From Plectrocnemia conspersa (taxonomy: Eukaryota > Arthropoda > Insecta > Trichoptera > Polycentropodidae), in the NCBI GenBank assembly GCA_009617715.1, contig VTFK01000592.1:62001-126000 (forward strand): 64,000 bases of DNA, given 5' to 3'. Made by a program: the position numbers and the translations under genes. Positions 1 to 11,315 of this stretch are shown here, piece after piece. How positions within the stretch are numbered: the stretch's first letter is position 1; every line of letters starts with the position of its first letter. The notes under the pieces were generated by a model. The model was not told where the DNA came from. It was given only the letters and a program-made list of their open reading frames with translations, and ran no database searches.

Positions 1-1401
1 AACATAAAATATTTTATAAAAAAATATTCAGAGCCCCTGAATGAATATAAAAAAATCCACAAAAGCCGAATAATATATAAACAAATATGTAAAATTAATT
101 AACAAAATTTATCAATAGAAGTGTTAAAATAAATTATTAAAACACACTAATACAAAAAAATGTTAAATATATCAAAGCAATAAAACGCTTAGAATCAAGT
201 GTTTTTTTGTATAATTTACTATAAATGCAATATAAAATAATAATAAGTAAACAACAACATCAATTATTATGGATAAATATGGACAATTAAATCATTCGCG
301 GATATATATTAACTAACAAATTAAAAAATTCGGTATCGCGGAAAATCCAGTATAGAACAGCGAAAAGTGTAAGAATTTACCGGTTCGACTCCGAACATTG
401 CACTGTTACATACGGTCGGTATTGCTTTACATATGCGACTTAAAAAGCGTTATAATCATACTTGCCTAAATAATTCGGCGTATCTTTGTAAACTTATAAT
501 CGTCTTGTCAACCAAAAACAATCTGTCAGAATATGTTTGCTTATTGAAACCGATATACAGTCACTATCATAGATCAATATAAGGTATCGCTATCGCTCAG
601 TCGCATATACGCTAGAATGAGATTTTTCTCAAAATTTTATATATATATTTTCCTCTCGGATATTTCGGAAAATAGCGCATACAATCCTCGCGCATTCGAA
701 ATGGCAATTTAACTAAAGCGGCTTTATTTAGTGGTTTATGAAATTTTAAAAGGACCATTATAAATATGTAGACATAAAAAATACGTTACACAACTGAATG
801 AAAGATCGGAAGCAATGATTAAAAAGCTCCCTAAATAAAGAGTAACTTTTACGAATAAAGTTAAATGAATATTTTTACGCGATAAAACAACAACACGAAC
901 CTTCAGGCTTCGATTTAATTATTATTAGCCGAAACGAAAGCGAAACGCCGTTCGCGTAAATTAAAACCAGGAAAATTATCGGTTTTCGCGAGGCGAATGA
1001 TAAGGGCTGTGCTATATTATGTTATGAAATATGTATTGTAATATATCGGGAGGAGAAACGCGGCAGTGTGGAGATAATGGCGAAAATAACGATTAATAAT
1101 TAAATTTTCAATATTTACAACGGTACACATCCGCAAAGCTCGTATTTGCACGTAACGACGACCGTCGTAAATACAACGAAATTTACTAACGAGGGACGAT
1201 GTTCATAATTGTTTGGTGTCTTATTGCCAATTTGCAAATACTCAGTAAATGATAATTATTTTTTAACGCACTCAAACAAACTTAACGCTTTAACGCCTGA
1301 TATTGACAGGTAACTGAAATCCAATCACATTACACAGCTTTCAATACAATTTTAGTTACAATATCAGAAAGTTATAATTGATTCTAATTGAATATGGAAA
1401 G
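1..1401. other. AT-rich stretch without recognised gene
   Basis: No coding frame, RNA gene or terminal inverted repeat was recognised. A perfect tRNA B-box-like string (GGTTCGACTCC) lies near 379, but no matching A-box or cloverleaf is visible upstream. The stretch is read as intronic or intergenic DNA. Confidence 0.5.
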
Positions 1402-1403
1402 TA

Positions 1404-2454
1404 CAGGCGGCCCTCGACTTTCGCACAATTCACACATTTTTTTTAAATTTAATTTTTTTTTTTTAAAAAAATTATAAATATGATTGAGAAACGAAAAAAC
1501 TTCAGTGTTGATACGAACAAAAAGAAATCAAGGACTCGTAAACTTAACACGATTCGAGACAAAGATGGAAATTATTAGACGTTCTGATAGCGGTGAATCT
1601 TTTGCTTCAATCGGACGTTCTTATGATACAAACATGTCTACGATTTGTTCAATTTTGCAAAATAAAAATATAATTAAGGAATACGTTCAAAATTTTTGAA
1701 ATTAAAGATATTTGCACAATCTTTAAAGATATGTTTCCAAAAACACGGCAAAAAAAACATGAAATGGAAAAATCTTTGTCATCATGGATCGATGACCAAC
1801 ATCAAAAAAATGTCCCTCTCAGTATTTCAATTATTCAAGCAAAAGCTCTTAGTTTGCACAAAGATTGGAAGGATAGATTGAAAAAAAGGTTTTAACACGG
1901 TTTTTCAAGCAAGTAACGGTTGGTTTTACAGTTTTAAAATGAGGTATTCTTTTCATAATATTAAATTGACTGGAGAATCGGCTGATACGGATAAAGACGC
2001 TGCAAAAGAATTTATTTCATAATTATCCAAAATTATTGAAGATGAAGAATATTCCTCTAGCAAAATATTTAATGTAGATAAGACAGGTTTATTTTGGAAA
2101 ACTCTTCAACACTGAAAAATATGAATGAAGCCCTCACACATCTTGACAAATTTTTAAATATTATGGAAGATTGTAATCCCAATGGAGAACGCATATCTCA
2201 AGTGCGTAGGGCGATCAATAAAGACATAGCATGTTATAAAATACTATATGAAGAAAAGAAAAAGAATAGTGGAAAACATTTGGCTCTTGATAACTTTTCA
2301 AATAAAACACCCCCAAACCCCACTTAAACGTGTCTCTTAAACATATTATATTTACTTGATAAATAAATATTTTATACTTTTCTCTACTTTCGAACATTCA
2401 ACATTCGCACACATTTTCAGGAACCAATTATGTGCGAAAGTCGAGGGCCGCCTG
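1404..2454 (+). mobile_element. Tigger/pogo-type DNA transposon, internally deleted
   Basis: The element is bounded by perfect 24-bp terminal inverted repeats beginning CAGGCGGCCCTCGACTTTCG and is flanked on both sides by the dinucleotide TA (1402-1403 and 2455-2456), the target duplication expected of Tc1/mariner/pogo elements. Its length is 1051 bp, well short of an autonomous Tigger (usually 2-3 kb). The coding remnant inside supports the family. The perfect TIRs contrast with the broken reading frame, so the copy probably moved as a non-autonomous derivative. Confidence 0.9.
1484..2326 (+). pseudogene. Tigger transposase relic with the DDE core deleted
   Basis: The order of domains is visible across three frames. 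At 1484-1699 there is a CENP-B/psq-like helix-turn-helix (KMEIIRRSDSGESFASIGRS). A CENP-B second DNA-binding domain is readable around 1755-1990 (SLSSWIDDQHQKNVPLS, then NGWFYSFKMRYSFHN). At about 2065-2100 comes the start of the catalytic domain with its first acidic motif (IFNVDKTGLFWK). The frame then jumps straight to the C-terminal tail at 2094-2326 (DCNPNGERISQVRRAINKDI). The remaining catalytic acidic residues and roughly 200 residues of the DDE domain are missing. Frameshifts and stops (near 1697, 1880 and 2022) mean it cannot make transposase. The family is recognised from motif memory, not from a database search. Confidence 0.8.
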
Positions 2455-2456
2455 TA

Positions 2457-3195
2457 TCGGAATTGCATTGCACGCACGAACGAATCAGACGCCATTGTAT
2501 TGAATATTTAAAATTTCGTATCATCGAAACGATCGGCAGTTAGCCCTTTGCACTGGTTATAAAAACGTAATGTTATTAATGAACAGGTTAGATAGAGAAA
2601 ATGAAAAAGTAAATAAATCATATTTTCAGGTAGTTTTCATACAATAATGTGATAACCATGAAACTTTGTCTATAGGTAGATACGTATATTTTATTTTGGT
2701 TTAATATAAGTTATATAAATTTTCACTGCTCCGATAATTATATTTTACAATAATTTTGCATTCAATTTTTTTTTATTCTAGTAAAATATGTAATGTATAA
2801 TATAATAAGAGTTGTCGGGGCTACCCATAATCGTTGTATTTGTGTCCTTTGAACGTTCTAAGAACAGTATTTTTCATTCGTCTGTGTTATACAAACGATA
2901 TTTTATATTTTAAAAAGCTGGACTAACCGAACAAAGACGAAGGATCGATGCATAATGCGAAGGAATGCGTTGCATATCACCGCCGAACATGTTCCGGAGT
3001 CTATATTAGATAGTATCAAATAGTCTGTTTTCGCTCTGAATCATCTGTATTTCCCAGATGATGGAATTCAGAAAGGTATATAACCCACTATTAACCCAAT
3101 AAATCACCTCGATTAGGAATCTTGACACAGAACTAGCACTTCGCTTCCGACTTAAAACAAACTACGTCGAATCGACAAATATTTGGGTGCTCCTT
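2457..3195. other. AT-rich stretch without recognised gene
   Basis: No coding frame or element boundary was recognised. A TTAGCCCTTTGCACTGG string near 2541 resembles the ends of TTAA-target elements but lacks the TTAA. Confidence 0.4.
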
Positions 3196-3245
3196 ACTTT
3201 ATGCGTGAGCGAGCCAAAGGGAGGATATCTCACTACACCCACCTG
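3196..3245 (-). repeat. Fragment of the palindromic hAT-like MITE family
   Basis: Read on the minus strand this segment (CAGGTGGGTGTAGTGAGATA, then CTTTGG and TCGCTC) follows the terminal arm of the complete copy at 8377-8527. Only one arm is present, so it is a truncated or solo end. Confidence 0.5.
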
Positions 3246-3285
3246 ATTCGTACGTTCGTATTGCAAAAAAATTGTATGATTATTT

Positions 3286-3475
3286 TATTGTCCCCCAACT
3301 ACACGTCCCCAATTTACTAATGTACTACAAAGTAATCATTAACCCTTTGCATGGTATGGGCGTACATGTACGCCCATGCTATTGGGGGGGTCTGCTATAT
3401 TTTGCTTAAAGAAAAATAATTTAATTTTAGTGATAAATAAATTGTTATAGTGTTATTATATTATTTATATTTTAT
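3286..3475 (+). repeat. Dispersed repeat with TTAACCCTTTG and a hairpin
   Basis: The string GTCCCCCAACTACACG and the later GCTATTGGGGGGGTCT recur in the same order at 27673-27740. This copy carries an extra middle part that starts TTAACCCTTTGCATGG at 3341 and contains the perfect palindrome GGGCGTACATGTACGCCC (3358-3375). TTAA followed by CCCTTTG is the usual start of piggyBac-like (TTAA-target) elements. No clean right end was found. Confidence 0.5.
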
Positions 3476-3556
3476 ATTAAAAACATCTGGTAACACCGAA
3501 CCTTTTTAAAATAAAATTCCACACCGTATGATATTAAAAAAACATATAACATAAAT

Positions 3557-3800
3557 CAGGGGTGGCCAACCCAATTGATCTTGCGGGCCACTTTGGAAAT
3601 GCATCATAGCTCCGCGGGCCACATATAAAATTATATATCCCCATATTAGATTTAGATACACTATAGAAATTTTTTTGGAGTGAAAAATTGTCTATAGTGT
3701 ATTGGCCATTATAAAATAAATATATTTTGTATGATAAAATATAGTAGCAAAAAAAATATGCTGTCCGGAATTTTTGGATCAGCAATTTCCTTGTTCGCAA
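3557..3800 (+). mobile_element. hAT (Charlie-like) element, left end only
   Basis: The segment opens CAGGGGTGGCCAACCC and continues with GCGGGCCAC and CGCGGGCCACA, the layout of the terminal region of many hAT elements. No matching right terminus or transposase frame was found, so only the first few hundred bases at most are present and the far boundary is approximate. Confidence 0.6.
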
Positions 3801-5069
3801 TAATTCAGTCACCATAGTACGATGCTAGCATAATTAACAATCCTTCGTATCGTATAGTTAAATACAAATTTCCTATATATATAATTTATGTAAACAGGCG
3901 ATAATGCAGTTGAGACTGATAACACCGTTCAAGCTTTAATCAAATTAACAACCGACCATTGTTTAAAAAGCAACTTATAATTAACCATCGATAATGACAA
4001 TATTAATACAAGGACTTTTAAACGCCTAACCAATGCAAAAATATGTCTACTGTTGATCTTTCATTGTGCATGCGAACAGCCGGAGAAGTTATTTTGGCAC
4101 TAAAATAAATCAGACCAAACGATTGTCTGTGTTCTCAGTGAGATACAAAATTATACACAATCGTTACGGTCAAATTGAATGGACTCGGATAGCCCACAGA
4201 ACGGAGAACTTCTCTACGTTAAATAATTAACCTCAAAGGGTTCTGTGAAACAATTCCTTCTGCAAATTATGATGGCAGTTCGTTAGCTACAGAGAGGCAA
4301 TTTGAAACGAAACAAACATAGTCTTTTGTTTGTACGTTAGAACGGAGATCCTTCTACCTGTAACGCGAATTATTTGCTTAAAAAAGACATACAACAAAGA
4401 AAGGCCAACAATGAAAACGAATCGTCAATATTAAATTTTGTAAACGCGAACTCTTATTTACAACCGAGAGATTTTATTTGCCATGGCGAGCGTAAAACGT
4501 CGGCAAACAGTGGCGGAATCTCGTTTTTAAAAGAATAACACATATATATCAAAATATCCGATAAGATACATGGAGCATGAAAATCTGTTAAAGGGCGCCC
4601 TTCTAAATCCAATTTTGCAGAGTAGGGACACACACGCGTCCTTTTATTTCGCTTTATCGAGTTTCGAGAGACCGCAAAAAGACTTTATGTTTTAAGTGTT
4701 TTCGTTTGTGACTATATGACACAGAAATCTGATTTTATCCGAACTACGGACGTGATGACGTGGCTCTTCACAATGGTCGCGTAGTTATCAGTCGGGAGCT
4801 GTTATCTGTTAACGCTTTAATAATCTGCATTGTAGTTAATGAACCGTTAATAATCTGCAATTAGTGGAACGTGTCGTTTTTATTTAATTGTATTTTTATG
4901 TGTCGCTACGAGTCATGTGTAAAGAATAACAAGTGTCACGCGTGACGCCATATAAACTTACTAGAAATATATAAATAGACTTGACTAAATTTTTAGTAAA
5001 CCCAGAAACACCGCAAATTATTTAAATAAAAACCGCAGCAATAGACGAAGAGCTATGAGTGAATTTGCT
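3801..5069. other. AT-rich stretch without recognised gene
   Basis: Nothing coding was recognised. A 13-bp direct repeat (TTAATAATCTGCA) occurs twice between 4817 and 4862, which looks like a small local duplication. Confidence 0.4.
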
Positions 5070-5233
5070 TTAACCCTTTGGTGCCACTCAGCGATATTGT
5101 GATACTTAAAATTTTTGAAAATATTGTGAAGTCACTGTGGTCGCGAACGGGTATGACAGATATTTTGTTATGACGGGTGTTTTATTGTTTCCGACGTTCC
5201 TTTGAACATGTTGTGTGACGATCAAAGGGTTAA
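5070..5233. mobile_element. TTAA-target MITE (piggyBac-like), complete
   Basis: The element is flanked by TTAA on both sides (5070-5073 and 5230-5233), and both ends read CCCTTTG inward. At 164 bp including the duplicated TTAA it is far too short to code for anything. The TTAA target and CCCTTTG ends fit a non-autonomous piggyBac-like element. Confidence 0.7.
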
Positions 5234-6109
5234 GACAGAAACGAAAAACCCTTTCAGTTCTTATAGGAATACCTAGCTTATATTGATTTTCAGTCGCGTG
5301 ACGGATTTTTGGAGAAAAAATAACATAATATACATATGTCAATTAATGTCATATGTAGAAAAAATTAGACTTGTTTTTTTTTTTGCCCTATTCTATAAAG
5401 TAAGTTTACATATTATAATGGCTTCTATATATCTTTTAAGTTTTTTAATGTCTAAATATTACTAACATTACAATATTACTAACATTACAAATACAGCTTA
5501 AAAATTAAAAAGTTATATGCTGTGTATATAATTATGGTATTATATTAAGTTTCAATAAGTAAACTTGAATATAATATTAATATTTAGTCACAAAAAAAAA
5601 AAAACAAGTGCAACAGAAATATTTAATATTTGTATGAACACAATAAAATTTGTTAAAAAGTTCACGGATAAAGAAAAAAGTTATTTGAAGTAAGGAAGAT
5701 AACATTTTTTTTTTAAAATTTTTAATCACCATTTTACGAAACACTTCGTTTTTAGCATACAAGATTGACAGATCGTTTTGTCACAACACTAAAAAAAATG
5801 CTATATAAAAAAAGGTTGAGGGTCAGCGAAACACTTCGCACACGCCAAGTCAAGGACTGTGTCAAGTTGTAACGGCATTATTAAATTCAAATCAAAATAT
5901 TTCGTTTTACTGAGATCAATCTTCGTTACAATAAAAGCATTTTGTATGAAAGTTTTTCGGGGACAAATTTAAGATTCGTTATACTGAGAATTTCGCTACT
6001 TCTGTATTCGTTATAAAGAGATTTCATAATTTTGTCGACGTAAATAATATTTTATATTCATGTCGTTTATGCTCGTAGCAGTCTAGAAATTTACAGTATA
6101 TTATCTAAA

Positions 6110-6985
6110 AATTATTTAAAAAAACCGAACAGATCTGAACCAAAATCTGGAAACCGAAAAAAAAAAGTTTTTTAATTAAAAAAAAAATATTTTGCAGATG
6201 TTTTTTTATCATTAATTACCTAATAGGGTAACGTTATTACAAAGTGATCAAATTTTACTTTCGACGTCACAAAATGAATTTGAAAAATATTTAGAACAAA
6301 TATTTTTTTTTAATTATTAAAATTTATTGTACTAGCTTCATTTATCAGTAAACCAAGATACTGACCCGTAAATAGAAATAACAGATAATTAAAAAGTAAC
6401 TGGCGTTTAAAGGGTAAAGAATTTACAATAGACAAGTCGATTCCGTATTCTACAGATGTGGATATTGAATAACTTAAACCATGACAACAAAGATTAGATA
6501 GAAAAAACATTTTTTAGAATATTGGGAGGAAAACAAAAATACATATTGTCATTTATACAATATTTCAATGGTGGTTTTAAGCGCTCTATCAAAACAAGCT
6601 AGTGGTGAAATGGCCTTCTCTGGTTTAAAGTTTATTCTACGAGACAATATAAATAGTTTAAATGAAAGTACATTCAGAGATATTTTAATAATTAGAGGTA
6701 ACTAAGAATTTGTTTCGTATAATGAATTATATTATTATCATATATTATATACCTCCAGTTCCAACTATTATACATTTAATTATTTATATTATATTATTGT
6801 ATCAATTAATGTAGTATGCTAATTACGAAAGAAGGAATAAAATATTTTTTTAATACAAATTTATTAAATCGTTCGGAACTGAACCGAAAAAACCTAAAAA
6901 AAAACGTTATTTTCCGGAACAAAAACCGGAACTGAACTGATATATACATATATAGACTTTTATTTGAACCGGAACGAAAACCCTG
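6110..6985 (+). mobile_element. hAT element relic, right part
   Basis: The right end is marked by a terminus that reads CAGGGTTTTCGTTCCGGTTC on the minus strand, ending at 6985, and the segment carries the tail of a hAT transposase. GAACC/GAACT-rich subterminal strings occur near 6123-6160 and 6870-6965. No matching left TIR was found, so the left boundary is approximate and the element is probably 5'-truncated. Confidence 0.65.
6517..6705 (+). pseudogene. hAT transposase C-terminal dimerisation domain (fragment)
   Basis: This 62-codon open stretch ends in TAA and reads like the C-terminal dimerisation domain of hAT transposases. It starts EYWEENKNTYCHLY, then GEMAFSGLKFILRD (compare the family motif SERAFS followed by a conserved hydrophobic segment), and closes NESTFRDILIIRGN. 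The usual R of the motif is replaced by M. The rest of the transposase (BED finger and RNase-H fold) is absent or unrecognisable upstream, where stops are frequent. The family call rests on motif recognition. Confidence 0.75.
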
Positions 6986-7975
6986 CTAATTACTATCTTC
7001 ATTAAATATTCTTTATCGTTCTGCGCGTTTAATTATTTGTTCATTCATACAACTTTAAATAATTAACTAGATTTTCTTGAACTATTTACCTTTACATTGT
7101 ACCAGATAATCTAAACTATTTAACCGCAATTATTATTCAGCATACAATTCAAAACAAAGATAACGATTGTTTAGTTAAAATTGTTCATTCATAGAGTTTT
7201 TTCTTCATAAATATTTTACAATAGGTTCTTTAGGACCATATGTCATTTAAATTTAAACAATAATACTGATACGTAATTTGTGTAAGAAACATTCGGAATA
7301 TGCATCAGCGTTGTATGTTTTTCCCATCCCTAAACGGAATACATTTGAACCGCAATATTCTAGTTTTTCAACCATTTGTTAAATATTTCCTTGATATCTA
7401 GCTAATATTTTTTGTAATATATAAAGATATTTCAATGAATTGATCGGTTAAAAATTAAATTTGATTGGGGTCACTTTGTACCCCACATCGATTCCCGGTT
7501 CTATTTCAAAGATACGGTCAAATGCTGCATAGTCGTAATACATATTTATAAACGATTCTCATTTCTTAGTAGCACATTGTAAATAATGATTTTCAACGGA
7601 TCGCGGTTAAAACCATCGCCACTTTCGCTCGCAAAACCTTGACTCACAAAACCGAGGAATTTTATCGGTCACGAATGGTTTCCACGAGGATTGCGTAACT
7701 CCGTAGGTACAACGTAAAGCGGGAAGAAAACTTTAATAACCGACGGCGGCACGACACGTAAAAGTTGGCTGTTTTAAAAACGATACCCTCCCCCAGTAAT
7801 GGCTGTTTTTTTCACCCTCGTTTACTTCTCGGTTCTTTGCCGATGATAATAATAAAAAAATATTGTACGTATACTATATGTAAATAAAGAAGAAAAACGA
7901 AAATAACTTCGATTCGAATACGCAGTAGTATACTTAACGTTGGAGAATCATAAAATCGGTTGGCGAACTTTTTTA
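6986..7975. other. Non-coding stretch before ratchet site 2
   Basis: No coding frame was recognised. A string GATTGGGGTCACTTTGTACC at 7462-7481 resembles GATTGGGGTCAACGATATAC at 46234-46253 and may be the end of a shared repeat. A more CG-balanced part (7600-7800) has no recognisable content. Confidence 0.4.
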
Positions 7976-8012
7976 GCACACTTACCTGAAACAATAAAAA
8001 AAGCAAAAATAA
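7976..8012 (-). other. Candidate recursive splice site (ratchet point) 2
   Basis: On the minus strand a T-rich tract ends TTATTGTTTCAG and is followed at once by GTAAGTGTGC, so a 3' splice site and a near-consensus 5' splice site share one point (between 7986 and 7985). A zero-length exon of this form is the known signature of recursive splicing in long insect introns. A nearly identical 21-bp core recurs at 38.1 kb while the flanks differ. The strand agrees with the first-exon donor at 55042. No strong second donor was seen in the next 200 nt. Confidence 0.55.
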
Positions 8013-8376
8013 GTACATGTGCATAAATAGATACATAAAAAAATAATATAATTAAGAACATAAGTTAAAGTTAACCATAAAAAATCACTATAATTTTAAT
8101 CAGTTGCGGCTTATCTCGAAAGTAAAGTGCGTGTCAAAGTTGATAATTAACTCAAACCTTGTAATAATATATATTAACCATTATTTCATGTGCTATCGGC
8201 ATTATGAACCACTAGTGTTGTTTACTAAAAAAAAAAAAAAAAATTATTTAACCCTTCGAGAACAACACCACGACATATTATTGTCGGTTAAAGAAGTGAA
8301 AATTAATAAAATCTCTGAACCTTTAGAGTTTTTCACACATCATTCGATTTAGGCGGAATGAAATATACGTATGTAT

Positions 8377-8527
8377 TAGGCGCGTGCGGTGAGATACTTT
8401 TCCTTTTGTTCGCTCGTGTGTTGAGTGAGAGATAAGGGCATGCGGACCGCATGCTTCTTATCTCACTCACTCTAGTCACTTAGCACGCGAGCGAGCGAAA
8501 GGGAAAGCATCTCACCGCACGCGCCTG
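8377..8527. mobile_element. Palindromic hAT-like MITE, complete with 8-bp duplication
   Basis: This 151-bp element is one long imperfect hairpin. The left arm (AGGCGCGTGCGGTGAGATAC onward) is mirrored by the right arm, with the perfect palindrome GCATGCGGACCGCATGC at its centre. It is flanked by identical 8-mers GTATGTAT at 8369-8376 and 8528-8535, the duplication length typical of hAT elements, although the 8-mer is itself low complexity. Partial copies lie at 3196-3245 and 34995-35060. Confidence 0.75.
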
Positions 8528-8535
8528 GTATGTAT

Positions 8536-10369
8536 GTATATATTACAGCGAAATTATATTTTCCTTCGTATAAATATAATTTTACTGCAGCATATAAAAT
8601 CACTTGTACCTGAAATATTTTTTCACTAGTATAAATATATATCTACTGGTGAAAATGTATTTCGGTATGAGTTCACTGAAATTTAAATTTTTAAGATTCG
8701 GTTAGTAAGTTTTTATTAAATCTACATTGATTAATTCAGAGTAAACGTGACACCGGGAAACCACGATACCGCTTTGAAAGCTAACCTAATCGCATTATGG
8801 GCTACGGAACAATAAACAAAATCACACCGCGCAGACGAGCCGAAAGCGTGGAGACCCATGGCTGCCATTAGGCATTCGGAGACCTAGTGTAGGGTCAGGT
8901 GGGTGGTATGAAAGCCCTTCTCACTCAACCTTCACTAATGAATATGCATGAGGATCGATCATAAAAGAGCCGGCTTTCGCCAGAATCTCATTTGCATTCC
9001 GCGTAGCCCACGGGCCGGCGCGATTCCGGACAAATTGAGCCATACATCGACTGCAGCGTTGATTAAAATATATGTTTCTAGTTTAATACGGTGATCAATT
9101 TTTTTGTGGGTCTAAATAATATCATCGAAACGTAGACGGAAGAGGAAAAAAACGCATCATAGTTATTGGTATCGAACGGTAGATAATGAGAAAGCGGAAT
9201 GAGCGGCGGTCGATAAAGCGAACAGTTAAATTGTGGAAGCTGTTATAATATTGGGCGAGAATCAACGTAAAAAAAATATGATTAACAATTCAACGCATAA
9301 TACAATATGCAGTTGAATATTTATTATACTTAAGTGGACTACTATAAATCACCTTGTTTTCTACTAACTATTCAAATATTGAATGAAAAATTGAGTATTC
9401 GAATATTTTAATATATTCATAATTTTTTTTCGGTGTTTACCAATATTTATTTATTTAACCAATTGGTGTAAAAAATCAATTAATTGCTTGTAAAAAAATA
9501 TTTAATTAAAAAACAATTATTGGTTAATATTAATTTTTTTTTAATCGTTAATAGCTTTCATAATTGTAAAAACTTTTTGAATTTAATAAAATATGTACAA
9601 CACAATGCTGTGCCAATTACTGATCAAGGGAAATGTCAGTCAAAGGAAAATGCTTAATTTATTATTTAAGACACTTTTTGATCAGGGACATTGTTTCAGC
9701 TTTTTAAAATCACCAGAATTAAGATGAGCTGCAATTGAATTAATTCAGCAAAATAGATGGAACATTTCAAACACATTATATTATCGAATTTATTGTATAT
9801 TTATACAATAATGTTGGGAACGAATTTGATAAACACAAAGATTGGATCCGTATCGTAATTTATTTTGTGCGGATTTGCATATAAATAAAATAAATATCCG
9901 CGATCGAATTATTAAATGATATAAAATATCTGCGCTTGAAACAACAAATACAAAAATGCACTTCTATTTTTGAAATAAGCGTTAAACAATAATACAGGCT
10001 GAGCCTCACTAACATTTTGTTTCGTTCATCGTAGGAATTCTGCGAATTGCAGTCATAGTAGACACGGCCGATCAACATTGTTTTCATAATTTTTTTTTTG
10101 AAAGCGTAAAAGCATTTTTTTTTTGTTAAGAAGAAGCGTCTCATTGTCTCGCATTTGGAAGCAAAATAAAAGCGCGTAAAGTATCATGGATTTTAGAGCG
10201 TATATTGAGAGAAAAAACGACTACCCGTGTTGCTCAAATATACTAATTGTTTCATTCTACGGTTTTTAAAAATTTCATTCAAAATGATATAAACGAATTT
10301 TCGATTGAGAAACATAGACACGAGTCAGTCGCTCCACGTCAGTGCGCTCCAAACTATTATGTATGTTTT
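8536..10369. other. Non-coding stretch
   Basis: No gene was recognised. The part around 8740-9060 is more GC-balanced, but no open frame with splice signals was found. The part from 9280 to 9800 is very AT-rich. Confidence 0.4.
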
Positions 10370-10843
10370 TTATTCTAGTAGTACATTCTTAGAACAAGCA
10401 ACGTTATATAGAATATTCTTAGGACTTGCGTCGTGTTGCTCGATATATCTAAGTAGGTTAAATGTTTTGGAACAGAGAGCAATATAAACGAATAAATTTA
10501 ATATAAGGCGCCAAAACACACAGATTCGGAGATTTAGTCCGTCTATCAGATAACCAAATCCGCGCCGGAATCGAACACCATTTTCGCATTTGCGCAGAAT
10601 GTTTGCACTTTTGCTGTGTACACACAAAATTCTGGAAGGAGGGAATGGGCTGGCTGCTCGCCCGCCGCGTTGTGTACATTTTTTAAGAAGCCGCTTCCGA
10701 AATTGAATATCTTGGCGAGATAGATGAATTATGCATTCGGCAGGATTCCGCGATTCAATAGAAGAAAGAGGGTCTCTCGATAAAACAATATTTCTTGCGG
10801 AGTAGGAGGCATTTGAATAGTTAAACGCGCCCGCGGGAAGCAA
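10370..10843 (-). other. Unassigned 157-codon open frame
   Basis: This is the longest uninterrupted frame in the window and starts MLPAGAFNYSNASYS. It carries one hydrophobic stretch (FWRLILNLFVYIALC) and a basic middle part. It resembles no family I know, another frame is open over part of the same DNA (10458-10679), and no promoter or splice signal stands out. It may be chance in a locally GC-richer patch or an untranslated conserved region. Confidence 0.15.
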
Positions 10844-10879
10844 TTTGCAAACGCGTCGATTTTGGACTCTTCCCGCGGG
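10830..10879. repeat. Inverted repeat of CCCGCGGGAAG
   Basis: CCCGCGGGAAG at 10830-10840 is repeated inverted as CTTCCCGCGGG at 10869-10879, and each arm contains the self-complementary core CCCGCGGG. Such GC-rich symmetry is unusual in this AT-rich neighbourhood. Its function is unknown. Confidence 0.5.
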
Positions 10880-11315
10880 AAACGACCATGAAACCGGTCG
10901 GGGAAATTTAGAAAGAGAAAGGAAAAACCTTCGTAGGTAGATCGGGCAGATGAAGGAAAGAGGAAGAGAGAAACGTTTGATCCTTATTTTTTCAGGTATG
11001 TTCAGATTTTAACCCTGACCTTACGGATGGTACAAACTTCACTATAGGATTACATTCTTGAAAGTAAGAACAATTTTACGTATGTACATTGGTAGCCCTG
11101 GTTATTCTAACCAAACTAAATTTTAGAGGGATTTTATTAGCATATAGATCAATATACAAGAGAGAGTACGGGGTTCGAAGCACTTTTTCGGGTTGCTAAT
11201 GGTTGATACTGCGCACCGTTATTTTAATATTCAATGGTATAATTTATCATTTCGCGTGTATCTTTAATTATAATATGTATATTAAAGAGTCCGATGATGT
11301 ATTGTATTATATATA

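Noticed and set aside
370..400. Perfect B-box-like GGTTCGACTCC suggesting a tRNA gene
   Set aside because: No A-box, acceptor stem or D-arm can be built in the 80 bases upstream.
8600..8630. Minus-strand ATATTTCAG|GTACAAG as a ratchet site
   Set aside because: The upstream tract is A-rich rather than pyrimidine-rich, and the donor half is poor.
10985..11005. Plus-strand TTATTTTTTCAG|GTATGTTC as a third ratchet site
   Set aside because: It lies on the opposite strand to the supported exons, and single CAG|GTA strings after a T-run are expected by chance in 64 kb of AT-rich DNA.
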